Notes under the pieces: generated by a model
What the model was told of the DNA's origin: nothing
The model's database searches: none
What the model saw: the letters and a program-made list of their open reading frames with translations, nothing else
IMG/VR virus record: IMGVR_UViG_3300033146_004128
Location: 62,001 to 126,000 of that record
Source: a virus
Reading direction: 5' to 3' (one strand)
DNA: 64,000 nt
Part shown: piece after piece, positions 32,913 through 43,900 of the stretch
Layout: each line of letters begins with the position of its first letter
Position numbering within the stretch: the first letter of the stretch is position 1
Made by a program: the position numbers and the translations under genes

Positions 32913-34604
32913 ATGATAACACTCGTAGGAAAAGTCCTAAAAGACGAGATAGCGGTTCCAAATTCACGTGTACAAGTATGCGTTAAGGACTCAGCAAACA
33001 ATATAGGTGGCTGGTCTGAAGTCGTATCTACAGACAGTTCGGGAAGATATCAGATTTCATTTGGTGATATAAGAGATCTTCATCAGAACTTCTCAGACGG
33101 CACAGAAATTCTAATCGCAGCATGGAATGATGATCTAGAAAGAACAGAGAATCACGCTGAACTTGGGACAAAAGTAGCAACCTATAATGGGGATGCACTT
33201 ATTGTAGAAGATGTCACAATACTTGACGCAGACCAGTGTGATTATTACCTTGTGAACAGTGCAATTTTTGTAGTTCAGAAAGAAAGAGTGCCATATACCC
33301 CGGTATTCGAATCAAGAAATCAGAAATCTATGTTCCATGAAGAGAGAGTGTTCCCACAAAATGCTACCACCGAAGTTCAGATGCATAACGGTACTGACTA
33401 CATAAGTCCATTTGACATCATAAAGAACGATGTTGGTGAAAGTTGGATCTTAGTAAGGGGTAGAAATGCGAGTGGACTATCCTATGTTGGATCACTACTT
33501 GTCACCACAACAGAGGCTGCGAACAGTCAAGATATAGACTTTAATTCTATAGATATAGATCAAGGCTTGTCTTTCTTTGTTGTAAAAGACAGAGGAATAT
33601 CTGATAATATATTCAGCGCTACTATATTCACCTCTCAAAGATACACTCTTACAAATGCAAAGTTTTTCGCAAACGGACTCCTGGTTAGAGAGATGACAGA
33701 CTTCTCTATCCCTCTCGTATCAATATCACTGTCCGGAATAGCAGACAGAACAAGAACAATGAAGATGGTAACTACTGGAACAATAGAGGGAAGTGATGAG
33801 CTTGTAGAATACACATACGAAAAAGAGGTAGCAGACTTCGACTCAATAACGGGAGATATCTCTATATCACTTGATGCCAACAGTGGTCTTCATACTGCCG
33901 GGCTTAATATAAACAATTCATCTGAGGTGACAGAGATCCTTTGGCAGATAGTTTACAGGTCTACTATTGTTGAGAGAGTAATTAAAGTAACCGATGCGGA
34001 AGAGAAAGCTCTTATCAATATTCTATATCAAGAGTATGCTAATCCTTCAGATACAACACTTGAGTTTGAGGCATTGCAGCCGGGTAACTATACCGTTATG
34101 GCATACGTTATAAACTCATCAGGTGCATTCTTTAAGATATCAGAAGACCTGTTTGTGCCAGGCGATGCAGGAACAGATCAGCCCATAGAGGTTGGAGATG
34201 CAATAACCATAGGGTGCCTAAGCAACCATGGAGAGGTTCCTATCCTGTCAGTGTATAGGCTGTCTAGAGATGGATATGTGGAAGAGGTATCTGTTCCCAT
34301 GGACCATGCCTACGAAAGAACGTATTTTTATGACTTTACTGTTGCTGATGATGATAGCTTCTATATCTTTAAGGCAGCAGACAGTGTTGTCGTAAAGAAG
34401 GTTGGGATACCAAGAGGATGTGCAGTTGCATATTCAAAAAGTAAAGAGAGCGGAAGAACTATTGAATACAAACTACAAGATTTTAACGGGAATACTATAG
34501 ACGAAGGTACGTTGGATGACTCAGGGTTTGGTGTATACTACAAAGTAATGTCAGAGAATGTTCATGGAGTATTAGTAATAGGAAAAACATATAAGGTTGT
34601 GTGA
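32913..34604 (+). CDS. Beta-sandwich virion protein with carboxypeptidase-regulatory-like start
   Basis: GTGGGAGC precedes the ATG. The first 100 residues of the 563-residue product follow the pattern of carboxypeptidase-regulatory or transthyretin-like beta sandwiches: ITLVGKVL, IAVPNSRVQVCV, and STDSSGRYQISF. Further Ig-like or beta-sandwich stretches follow, for example EALQPGNYTVMAYVINSSG near residue 390-410. No enzyme motif was seen. It opens the long uninterrupted tail-type operon downstream of the polymerase. A baseplate or fibre role is inferred. Confidence 0.6.
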   Translation: MITLVGKVLKDEIAVPNSRVQVCVKDSANNIGGWSEVVSTDSSGRYQISFGDIRDLHQNFSDGTEILIAAWNDDLERTENHAELGTKVATYNGDALIVEDVTILDADQCDYYLVNSAIFVVQKERVPYTPVFESRNQKSMFHEERVFPQNATTEVQMHNGTDYISPFDIIKNDVGESWILVRGRNASGLSYVGSLLVTTTEAANSQDIDFNSIDIDQGLSFFVVKDRGISDNIFSATIFTSQRYTLTNAKFFANGLLVREMTDFSIPLVSISLSGIADRTRTMKMVTTGTIEGSDELVEYTYEKEVADFDSITGDISISLDANSGLHTAGLNINNSSEVTEILWQIVYRSTIVERVIKVTDAEEKALINILYQEYANPSDTTLEFEALQPGNYTVMAYVINSSGAFFKISEDLFVPGDAGTDQPIEVGDAITIGCLSNHGEVPILSVYRLSRDGYVEEVSVPMDHAYERTYFYDFTVADDDSFYIFKAADSVVVKKVGIPRGCAVAYSKSKESGRTIEYKLQDFNGNTIDEGTLDDSGFGVYYKVMSENVHGVLVIGKTYKVV

Positions 34605-35203
34605 TGAACGCAGCCACAAGAGCACCCAAGATAATAAAAGAGAGTCAGTTTGACATCTACTGCAAAGAAGATTCAGATCTTGATATTTTCTCTTTTGTGT
34701 CAGGACAACTCAATAGGCTGGACGTAACATTCACAAGTCGAAATAATGGTCTAAAATCAGTTGTTGTCCCGGCAACATCTGATGGATACTATTTTGTAAG
34801 ATCAGCTAGAAGCATACAATCTCTAAAGAAAGGAAATGTAGAATATAAGTTATTCTTTTTCGATCCAAGACAGCGTGAGAACCTACTTTTGCTACCAGAG
34901 TCATTTGACTACAATGGAGATAAAATTGGGTATAATGACTGTACGCATATTGGATATGGGATATATGCAATAACACCACTAGTCCTAACCCCTTCAATAG
35001 TGAAGATACTAGGAAAGGTATTTTATAGTTTCCCAAATTCAAAAGAGGTCGAGTGTCCTGAGCAGAGTAGAGCTGCCTCAACAGTATCTCTCGGAGCAGA
35101 CCAAGACACAACAACAATAAGTATAGGCGGAGATGATCCTAGCATAGAGGCTAAAGAATCAAATGTTGGCCTATCTGTTGAACAGACAATTTTCAAGGTA
35201 TAA
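34604..35203 (+). CDS. Probable structural protein of unknown function
   Basis: I start at the ATG at 34604, which overlaps the previous stop (TGATG) and has ATAAGG 7 nt upstream; a GTG at 34601 is less likely. The 199-residue product is beta-rich, with an Asp/Thr/Ser tail that ends VEQTIFKV. No family is recognised. The overlap suggests coupled translation with the 32913 gene. Confidence 0.6.
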   Translation: MNAATRAPKIIKESQFDIYCKEDSDLDIFSFVSGQLNRLDVTFTSRNNGLKSVVVPATSDGYYFVRSARSIQSLKKGNVEYKLFFFDPRQRENLLLLPESFDYNGDKIGYNDCTHIGYGIYAITPLVLTPSIVKILGKVFYSFPNSKEVECPEQSRAASTVSLGADQDTTTISIGGDDPSIEAKESNVGLSVEQTIFKV

Positions 35204-35204
35204 T

Positions 35205-35345
35205 ATGAAGAGACAAACATTACGACTGTCAGTAAAGGCAAACAAGCAAGTAAGGCTAAAGACTTCAAAAACAAAGACAAACGCTTCCGCAACAAGTACC
35301 GGTGGCGGAACAATAACATTAAAAGGAACACGACATGGCAATTAG
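35205..35345 (+). CDS. Very small basic protein of unknown function
   Basis: This 46-residue frame starts at the ATG at 35205, one base after the previous stop, with AAGG 5 nt upstream, and overlaps the next gene by 11 nt. It begins MKRQTLRLSVKANKQVRLK and ends in a Ser/Thr/Gly-rich tail. It fills the only gap in this stretch, but being so short it could be a chance frame. Confidence 0.45.
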   Translation: MKRQTLRLSVKANKQVRLKTSKTKTNASATSTGGGTITLKGTRHGN

Positions 35346-36321
35346 TGAAGAAGAGTTTATAAAATTACAAGGTAAAGTTGGAGCATTAGTAAGCATCCTA
35401 TCAGGTAGAGAAGTAGATGAAGCAGATGGCGAGAAGATAAAACGCTTCATAGATAATTACTCAGTTGTAGAGTCTATCATAGAGAACGATACTATTAGTG
35501 AACTTATTGATAATGTTATCCAGATCAAGGTTAGATTCGAGGATGTATCAAGCAGGGTCGACGGAATACTTGGGGCTGTTGAGGTTGAGTCAAGCAAGCT
35601 CGTTTCAAATATTAGTGGAGGTGCTTCCGGAGTAGCTCTAAATATTGCAGATATGGTATTGTTTCAAACGTCAGTGTCTGATGCATACAAGTCACTTCTT
35701 CAGCACCTTAATGATATAGACCTTACAGGAAAAGTAAACAGAATGGAGTCGTCACTGCGTGAGTCTCTTGGTCTTATTGATCAGATGAAGGCGCAGAGAG
35801 AAGAGATTAATGTTCTTCTGCAGAAGGTTGCGGACAACAAAGCATTGATAGACAATATGGACGATGTAAACCATACTCAAGCAGTTCTTATAGATAATGC
35901 TGAGAACATGATAGCAGAAATGGAAAAGCAGATAGAGAACTACTCTTTCTATGCAGAAGAGTTTGATAAGGTATACACAACAGCTGTAATATTCGTATCA
36001 AAGTTCTCATCGATAGTTGCTGAGCTAGATAGAGTTTCGGCAAGAGACGCCAAGCTGGAAGAACTGATGGCGTCAGTAATATCTGTTTCGACGCAGGACT
36101 TCACAGCAATGGAAGAGATTAATGACAAGATGGCTATGGCAATAGAGTCTCTTGGCCTAAATACAGCTCAAAAGCTTGATGACATGATAATGTTCGTGAA
36201 CGAGTACAATGCGGTAGGAATGGCTCTTGACGGAGTAAGAACAGATATGCAAGCAATCACATCAGCTGTTGGAGACGAGCTTACAACACTAGGCGAAGAG
36301 CAAATAGGCTACCAAGCATAA
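35335..36321 (+). CDS. Coiled-coil virion protein
   Basis: The 328-residue product is acidic and almost entirely helical with heptad-like hydrophobic spacing, clearest at about residues 100-210 (for example LLQKVADNKALIDNMDDV and AEMEKQIENYSFYAEEF). Such proteins form rods or connectors in tails and fibres. There is no membrane segment or enzyme motif. It lies between small structural genes and the Cys-rich protein downstream. Confidence 0.65.
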   Translation: MAISEEEFIKLQGKVGALVSILSGREVDEADGEKIKRFIDNYSVVESIIENDTISELIDNVIQIKVRFEDVSSRVDGILGAVEVESSKLVSNISGGASGVALNIADMVLFQTSVSDAYKSLLQHLNDIDLTGKVNRMESSLRESLGLIDQMKAQREEINVLLQKVADNKALIDNMDDVNHTQAVLIDNAENMIAEMEKQIENYSFYAEEFDKVYTTAVIFVSKFSSIVAELDRVSARDAKLEELMASVISVSTQDFTAMEEINDKMAMAIESLGLNTAQKLDDMIMFVNEYNAVGMALDGVRTDMQAITSAVGDELTTLGEEQIGYQA

Positions 36322-36333
36322 TAGGAGAGTTTC

Positions 36334-37485
36334 ATGAGACAGTTCAATTACAAGTATAAATCATATCTCAAGAATAGACATGGATTCGTAAATATGGTTC
36401 CTGATGCAAAGCTGCTCCATGACTATATGGGGATAAGTGGTAAGTATGGAATGCCTGTATTCCAGACACCAGGAGCAAAGTTTTACGGAGAGTTATTTTG
36501 TGATATATTTAAGGACAACAAGAGAACTTTTCAGCACAAGGTAAAAATGTTCTTCCCTGAGATAAAGCACGGCGTTATCTCAATAGACAAGATACAGTAC
36601 TCAATGGAGTCTGACCCAGTTGATGATGTGTCTATGGAGTATAGGCTCATACAAAATGGAAAATACGAAGAATACTATGTTATTGACGACTTTGTAGTTG
36701 AGTTTGAAATAGAAGTGTCTGTATCTTTTGGTAAAAGAAATTCAATAACAAAACCGGTTGAAATATTTTGTGACTACATAGATGTGTATGTGCATAATCA
36801 GTTAATATCTCTTACTGTCCATGATAATAATATCCTATTTGTTCCTTATGCTATGTCGTATAGGTTAGATATGCCTCCTGAAGCTGCACGAAACGAAACA
36901 GATTCGTCAAACATGACAGTAAACACAGACTTGTCATATGGTTTTATTTTAAATAAGGCTTCTAGAGACAAAATGGAAGAGAAGGGGTTCAAGACAACAG
37001 AAATGGATATGCTTCTCTTGGATTCAAAAAAGAAAATTCAAGGGCTAAAAGAAGATGTGGTAGACAACCCTATGGATACAGGCATCCCAGGTCCACTTGT
37101 TGCTAAGAGGCACAGTGGTGTATCCAAGAAGTACATGATCTCTCTTCCTGAGTCAATATTCCCAGATAGGATGACATATAGTGGATTGCCAATTTTCAAC
37201 TCAGAGAATTGTCTATCGTGTTGTGATGTAAAGAAGCTTGGATGGTGTTCTGTGCACTTCAAGCCATATGGGCTACCGATGAGTAGTCCATGCCCACCCC
37301 CAGCACCTCCATGTGGAGAAAAATGTTCTAAATTTACACGGTATACAGTAAGGAATAGACTTATAGACACATTATTGATCCTCATGGATAAAACATTTGA
37401 AGAGCTCGATAGCCTTGTTGTGAAGCACAGTTCTAGAGCAGCAACGGAACTCATAGATGACGAATATATAGTAGAAAAGGAATAA
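36334..37485 (+). CDS. Virion-type protein with a cysteine-rich cluster
   Basis: TAGGAGAG precedes the ATG. The 383-residue product has a beta-rich N-terminal 200 residues, a helical middle and a cysteine cluster: C293, C296, C297, C305, C320, C327 and C331, with a Pro-rich loop CPPPAPPC between the last groups. The spacing would allow one or two metal sites or disulphides. A helical, acidic tail follows. No family is recognised. Cysteines are otherwise sparse in the surrounding proteins. Confidence 0.6.
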   Translation: MRQFNYKYKSYLKNRHGFVNMVPDAKLLHDYMGISGKYGMPVFQTPGAKFYGELFCDIFKDNKRTFQHKVKMFFPEIKHGVISIDKIQYSMESDPVDDVSMEYRLIQNGKYEEYYVIDDFVVEFEIEVSVSFGKRNSITKPVEIFCDYIDVYVHNQLISLTVHDNNILFVPYAMSYRLDMPPEAARNETDSSNMTVNTDLSYGFILNKASRDKMEEKGFKTTEMDMLLLDSKKKIQGLKEDVVDNPMDTGIPGPLVAKRHSGVSKKYMISLPESIFPDRMTYSGLPIFNSENCLSCCDVKKLGWCSVHFKPYGLPMSSPCPPPAPPCGEKCSKFTRYTVRNRLIDTLLILMDKTFEELDSLVVKHSSRAATELIDDEYIVEKE

Positions 37486-37486
37486 C

Positions 37487-39724
37487 ATGATTGTAGTTCA
37501 TGGAAGATCAGAATTAGGAGAAGGTGGTAGCGGAGGGCAGTCGTTTGAGATACTGATAGATAATGATGATCCAAAGATAACCAAAGACGAGAGAAAGTCC
37601 ATAAATGACTCAGAGGTATCAACTGACCCATTCACTAGGTTTGATGCAAGTGATGCTAGTGGAGGAGTAGAGCTCACTATTAAAGGCACAGTAAAAGGAA
37701 TCGAGGGCATGTCTATAGAGAGTGCAATAGTTAGGGGATATACCCATAAAATAAAAGCACCTTCTTTTGATGTTCCATCACTAGGAAAAGAAGATTACCT
37801 TCGTGAAGTTACAGCGTTTTCATCTGCGGCTGCATCTATTTCTATAGGAAGAGGAGAGTGGCACAGTCCAAAGTATGGAAAGATAACATGCGACACGCAA
37901 AAGAATGAAAAAGAGATTGACGTTAAAGGATCAACAGAACTAAAAATGGAGGGGGAAAGCTTTGAAATAAAACTAGCCCTGACTGAGATATTTGCAAGGT
38001 TTATTGGTGACGATAGCTATGGTATCATACAGTCTGTTGACTTTAAGTTTGTTGGCACATCAACAACAGATGGATCAGTGGCAAAAACAGAGGCTACATA
38101 CGTGAACTCAGATGACCGTCCATTGACAAATGGCGTGTCCGGGCTAGATAGCGCAGATATTAACATGATAACATTTGATGACTCTATGAAAATGCTAGGA
38201 GGATGGCTTGATGGGATGGAGATATCATATCAAAAGAGACTGGTAGCAAAAACAGAAGGAATGCTATATAAAGCTCTATTTACATATAAGTTTTATGCCG
38301 AGGTATCACCGAGATACTTTAGTTCAGACATATCACGAATAGCCCTTTGTGCAGACAGGAATGGAGATCAATATTTACTGTCTAAGATCTTTACAAACAA
38401 TTCTCATTTTGGGGGGAAGAACCCAGACGTAAGCGTTACCGCACGTGGTCCAGATGTAGACGGAGACATAACAGTTACTTCTACAGGTGACAAAATAATA
38501 TTTGACACATCAGGATGTTCGACTGCAAGCGGAAGAGTTATAGGTGATCTAGTCATAGAAGGAAGCAATTACCCTTTCCACCCATTTGAGATGCCAAGCG
38601 GCATAGCTACAGGCGACCTTGTTGTTGCAGCAGTTGATTGCAAGATTGCGTATAATGGTCTTGGTAATACGGACTACTATAGAGAGTATGAGGCTCATGT
38701 ATGTGGGCTACACACATTTGACCATGCGGTAAGAGGGTTCTTAAATATAGCGTCAAAACAAAGTGTAGTAAATATACTTACCGGTCTTGTTTTTGCAGTC
38801 TATACACGAGGTATATCCTGTATTCTTATGTCACATACTCTGCCATTTATATATGGAATGATGTATCTTGAGGATCTCAGGAGACTTGGCCCTGCCGTGA
38901 CAACAGCAACACTTAGTGGTTACGATGCCGTGTTTGAAAGATTTCAACTATCTATGGCTGCCACCATAAAAGGAGTTCCTAGAGAGTTGAGATCAGATAT
39001 GGCAGAACAGTTTCTAGAAACAGTATCAGAAGAAAGAGTAGAGGCAATGTCTCATGAGCAGCAAGTTTCTTTGACTATGACGATACTGTGCGTATCTCTA
39101 AACTTCTTATTTCCAGTAAGGTCTGCATGGATGCCTGCTGCTGCAGACTATGGTGTTCCTCTAGGGTCAAATATACTTGAAAACTCAGAAAAAACAGAAG
39201 GCGGTCTTCTTACTGACGATATCAAATCAATGATAAAGAAAAATATGGCTCACAACCTATATGAGACTGCCGTAGATTGGAATGAGGTAACGGTCATAAC
39301 GCTACAGAGAGGTAGGACTGTCATACTTAAGAGGGAAGGAAGACATCAAGAGATGTATGCAATAGAAGACCCTGGGTATATGACAGGAGAATCATTGGCG
39401 AAAGATGGTGGACCCGGAACTGTAGATGATCTAACATATGTTACAATACCTGGAGAGATAGCAGATGAATGGAACGAGAAGAAGAGAAAGTATATAGGCA
39501 TCATGAACAGTCCATATTACCAATATAAGATTGATGGGTATTATGGTAGTGAAGCAGAGACAAAAATAGAGGACCAGAAAACAACAAAAACAGATCTGCA
39601 GCCAATAGGTACAGAGTTTGTAATTATCGATATAGATGCGGAGTCTGTTAAGGACAAAGACGGCACAACAGATGTCAAAATCATAAGACCAAATGAAGAT
39701 TTGCTTCTAGCTTTAAGGAAATAA
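37487..39724 (+). CDS. Large virion-type protein with a hydrophobic helical middle
   Basis: The 745-residue product has a beta-rich N-terminal half of about 400 residues, then an unusual hydrophobic helical region at about 410-560 (SVVNILTGLVFAVYTRGISC, SHTLPFIYGMMYLEDL, LTMTILCVSLNFLFPV). The C-terminal 180 residues are charged. AAAGGAAT precedes the start, 1 nt after the previous stop. The hydrophobic part could be a buried core or membrane-penetrating device; no family or enzyme motif was recognised. Confidence 0.6.
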   Translation: MIVVHGRSELGEGGSGGQSFEILIDNDDPKITKDERKSINDSEVSTDPFTRFDASDASGGVELTIKGTVKGIEGMSIESAIVRGYTHKIKAPSFDVPSLGKEDYLREVTAFSSAAASISIGRGEWHSPKYGKITCDTQKNEKEIDVKGSTELKMEGESFEIKLALTEIFARFIGDDSYGIIQSVDFKFVGTSTTDGSVAKTEATYVNSDDRPLTNGVSGLDSADINMITFDDSMKMLGGWLDGMEISYQKRLVAKTEGMLYKALFTYKFYAEVSPRYFSSDISRIALCADRNGDQYLLSKIFTNNSHFGGKNPDVSVTARGPDVDGDITVTSTGDKIIFDTSGCSTASGRVIGDLVIEGSNYPFHPFEMPSGIATGDLVVAAVDCKIAYNGLGNTDYYREYEAHVCGLHTFDHAVRGFLNIASKQSVVNILTGLVFAVYTRGISCILMSHTLPFIYGMMYLEDLRRLGPAVTTATLSGYDAVFERFQLSMAATIKGVPRELRSDMAEQFLETVSEERVEAMSHEQQVSLTMTILCVSLNFLFPVRSAWMPAAADYGVPLGSNILENSEKTEGGLLTDDIKSMIKKNMAHNLYETAVDWNEVTVITLQRGRTVILKREGRHQEMYAIEDPGYMTGESLAKDGGPGTVDDLTYVTIPGEIADEWNEKKRKYIGIMNSPYYQYKIDGYYGSEAETKIEDQKTTKTDLQPIGTEFVIIDIDAESVKDKDGTTDVKIIRPNEDLLLALRK

Positions 39725-39725
39725 A

Positions 39726-40892
39726 ATGGCACAAATAATTAAGAACCTGCAGGGTCAGTACGAATTAGGATTAGCTCCGGATTCTATAATCCGGGCATTT
39801 GGAAATGGTGTCGGTGGAGAGTATCCGAAGCAAGTAGATGCTCAAGACAAACACTATACGGAAACTATACTTGTGACAATAACTGAAGATTTTGCAAACT
39901 ATGCAAGAGCTCTATGTTCGCAGAAGCTACACCTTGAGGATGGGTTTGGTTCTCAAGGCAATGAGGTTTCTATAATACAGGGGCTAATGAAGGCTCCTCT
40001 ACCAATGGCTCCAGTATACACAGATGTAAATGGAAGTGTCCCTCAGCTTTCCGCATCAGATATTTCAAACATGTCTACAAATCTTGAGAATGTGCAAAGA
40101 GACTTTACTTTTACCGTGTCAATTCAGGTTCCAAATGGAGGATCTTTTTCTCTTATATTTATGCCTGATGCTAGGGGGTTCAATATTATCGCAGTAGATC
40201 CATCCAAGCCCATAAGCCTAGATTATTCTCACCCATTCATATTAACAAAGCCTATAAAGACGCCTTTTGAACAGGCAGACCGACTTACTGACGGGGAAGC
40301 AACAATATCAGGAAATTTCTCTGTAGATGACGCTAGAATTTATAAGTTCTCAACAGAGGAAAGTGTAAAGTTTGGAGAAACTATATCAGGAAGTCTTTCT
40401 ACAATTAGAGGTGACAATGAATACACTGGGAGTTTCATAAGATTATATGAAGCCGTACATAATGAGATGTTCTGGAGAGAGGGGGCAAATCAAACAAAAG
40501 GTGAAATTACAGGTGATAGGCCATGGACATCAGTATTGTATGGTGTGAGTCCAGAGGGAAGAAGTATACAGATAGTAGATATAAGGGACTGTGAAAGACA
40601 AGAGACTGCTGCTCCAGGTATCAATATGATGCTAACAGGATCCGTTACATCTACTTATGTATATGGGGATATAAAATACCCTGCTGACCCAAGAATAGGT
40701 TCACATAAGCCAGTATTCGACATAATATCAGATAGTGAGGGGTGGACAAAGTATGGTCCGACATCTGTAAAGTATGTAGATGGAGAAGATGGAGATAAGG
40801 AAGCACCTATGATATTCTCATGGGAAGGAAGAAGATCATCTTCTCCAAAGATACTTCCTAGAGTAGCTGCACAACTAGAAAAATTTGAATAG
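39726..40892 (+). CDS. Beta-rich virion-type protein
   Basis: AAGGAAATAAA precedes the ATG. The 388-residue product is beta-rich with a helical N-terminal start (MAQIIKNLQGQYELG). A repeated strand pattern (GEATISGNFSVDD, then GETISGSLSTIRG) suggests two copies of a small beta unit near residues 195-230. No family is recognised. It is part of the uninterrupted tail-type run. Confidence 0.6.
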   Translation: MAQIIKNLQGQYELGLAPDSIIRAFGNGVGGEYPKQVDAQDKHYTETILVTITEDFANYARALCSQKLHLEDGFGSQGNEVSIIQGLMKAPLPMAPVYTDVNGSVPQLSASDISNMSTNLENVQRDFTFTVSIQVPNGGSFSLIFMPDARGFNIIAVDPSKPISLDYSHPFILTKPIKTPFEQADRLTDGEATISGNFSVDDARIYKFSTEESVKFGETISGSLSTIRGDNEYTGSFIRLYEAVHNEMFWREGANQTKGEITGDRPWTSVLYGVSPEGRSIQIVDIRDCERQETAAPGINMMLTGSVTSTYVYGDIKYPADPRIGSHKPVFDIISDSEGWTKYGPTSVKYVDGEDGDKEAPMIFSWEGRRSSSPKILPRVAAQLEKFE

Positions 40893-40900
40893 GAACTAAA

Positions 40901-43900
40901 ATGAGTAAGTTTATAGAAGAACATGTCAATGTTGATACGATACACAATCTAGCGAGAGTATACACAAAAGATCTAGGAAATGAAAACTGCATGGTTTCAA
41001 CTGCAGGGGTAAAGCTATCAACAAACAGATCTTTAATGCTGAGCCTTGGCATAGGAGCTACTGTTCCCGTCATAGGAGAATATATAGAGATTCAAGTTCC
41101 TGGAGGAGACTATCTTAGCATGTATGCATACTCAGTTCCAGACTCCACTAGCACTATGGGTCATATATACAGTATCGGATATGATATAGAACATCTCGGA
41201 TATATAGATCAGGAACATTGGGATGAGGATGCAACCCATGAAGACAGAGTAAATGCAGTATTTAGATTTGTAACAATGAAGAGAATGAAGGCTAGACAGT
41301 CAATAACACTAGATGGGATATCGTACAATTCTCAGGGGATGGTGCAATCAGGTGGCGCTAAAGATGTGGCAATGCCAATAACACTAGACATGGAAACAAT
41401 GAGCTTTGGAGACATCGATAGACAACTGTCTACATATAATATGGCAAAGCTATCTAGAGAGGTTTCCATTGTCAGATTCAACAAAGACAACAAATTATGT
41501 TTAACTATAAATACGGATAGAATAAACGACAACTTCATAGGCATGATTGAGTACGAGATGCTCGACTCGTCTTCTTCCGTAGAGGATTCTATAGCGAAGA
41601 AAAAGATAATTATAAATAGTTCTGTGTCTGGTCTAGTTGACATACCTGTAGTGGAAGGAATGTTCATTGATAGAGTTGTAACAGGAGATGACCTACTTAG
41701 GACTGTCGAGGTGATACAGAGCGAATGTGAGACAGCTGTAATTATTGATGATGGCACAATCTCAAAAGGTGAGTGGTTTGCGGTGAATAAGACCCAATAC
41801 AACATGAGAGTATCAATGCAAAATGGTGAAAGTGTGACACTCGATCCTTATGGAATAGTAAAGACAGGATCATCGCAGCCTCAATCTGCAGCAATCTTCA
41901 AGCCTGTATATGCAAGACCTTCAACCGTTTCAGGAAACATAGATAACGAGGTATTGTATAAGCACCCAAAAAGGTTCGAGATAACTCACGCAGGAGGATA
42001 TTTTATGTATCCTGCCGTATCTGTTATACACGGCATAGACAGTGATTCGCTCGTATATGTAGGGAATGCGTCCGGTGGTGGGTATGTAAATATTGGCCCA
42101 TATGAAATAGGAGCTGATATACTTGATGGAACCCATGAGATAAATCAGTTTGGTGACGGACTTGATAAGTTTTTTGCTATCAGATACAGAGGTGTAGATA
42201 TTAGATTATTGAACCACGAGGTATATGCAAAGCTTGAGTCTGATCTAGACTTTACGAAGGTTGAGCTCGGCGATGAGTTCCACTACGGATGGAGGGTAGC
42301 CACCATAGGAGACGTGGAATTTAGAGGTAGATATGACGAGCATTATGGATCAGTACATAGAAACAAGTCGTTTATGTATGAGAGCAACTATATCGTGTCT
42401 AGCGAGAGTGTAGACTCAGAAGTAATTGGGCATGTATACCCTACTGAATTTTTCAGGATGGCGAGACTCAAGAATAAGACATGTCAGACGTTTTCTGATT
42501 TTCCAATGCCAGACGGGCATGCAAACGCAAAGAATAGATACGAGGCAGGCGAAGTTACGGTTGTGTTCGAAGAAGGTGACGGATATCTATTGGTTGGTAA
42601 CAATAAAGAAGTAGAGAATGACAATATAACATACTCATGTTTGGCAGTCGGTGGTAAGTTATCAGATGTTCCTGTGGTTGTGGAGTCATTTGGCTTTGTC
42701 AGTAGAGAAACAATGCTCGGACTTCCTTCTGAGCATTTCTTGTCAAGCAGTATAAAAATGTCAAATGTTTCAAGAACAAGAAAGAGATACTCTGGGGCTA
42801 TAGAGAATATAACTTCCGAGTATCTTCTGATGTGGATAAAGCTTAGAAAAGTAGGAACAACAGAAGAGAATTTATTTGTAGAACATGAGTATGCAGATGA
42901 AAGTAGTATGCATCTTGGCTTTTCTGGGTATCTTGCCAAAGGTGGATCATGTGAAGGAAGCGTGGATCCGGTTAGTAGGCTTACGGCAATAACCAACATG
43001 TTGAAATACCCAGTATACCATGAGTCTAAAAATGGATCCATAGTTCCTAGAGAGCTTAATAGATTAGAGCTTCCAGTAAACAAGGCAGTAACTCATATGT
43101 CTGGAAATTATTATGGGAATATCAATACACATACTATTGATGGAGTCGATGGTGTTCGCATAACAGCACTATCTCTTCAGTCCCCAACAAGAGTGGTTGA
43201 TACGTCAATAATAACAGACCCTGTCGTGTTAAGATCAGACGAGACATTGTTCCTTAGGAACTCAGTAGTTGCATTCCCAGAAATAGGATTCTTTTATCAT
43301 ACCCTAGACGAGGTTGAGTTTAACGATATTATGACATACCAAAAGACAGAGATACGAGAGCCGTCCAGGAGAGGTGTTAGGATCACATGGGAAGATTATG
43401 AACTCGACGCATATTTGGAATATAGAGCTGCAGACACAAATGTATTCTCTGTCTATGAGCTAAGGAGAGCGTCATCTAGCGTAGTTTGTCACATTGAGCA
43501 AAGGTTCCCTGATGCAGCTATCGATGTATCAAAAATGAACAATGTAGATGGTTTATACGATGAATATAGAGGGGATCAGCATGCAGACTCAAATAATATG
43601 TTGCAAAAGTGTATACCTATGTACCTAGCAAATTTTCTTCTTGAAAATTATGGTCATGCACAGAACATAGCAGGAGTATGGGATGAAAGCAGTGGGATAC
43701 TTATAGATGATGCAAGCTTAGAGTTTGTATCGGAAGATGCAGAGGCAGGAGTCAGAGTTGTTCCGGTGTGCTCAGGATCTGAGCCTATGGATATAGTGGA
43801 TCACTACGCAATGCTTTCAATCATGAAGACAGGTAAGCCATACGATGTAAGTACAGAGACAAGAGTCAAGATGAGCAAGTCAGGACTCGTGCAAGGTATA

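Noticed and set aside
42484-43083. Minus-strand open frame of 199 residues
   Set aside because: It is entirely antisense to a continuous 1335-residue plus-strand gene and is Ser/Leu-rich like other shadow frames.
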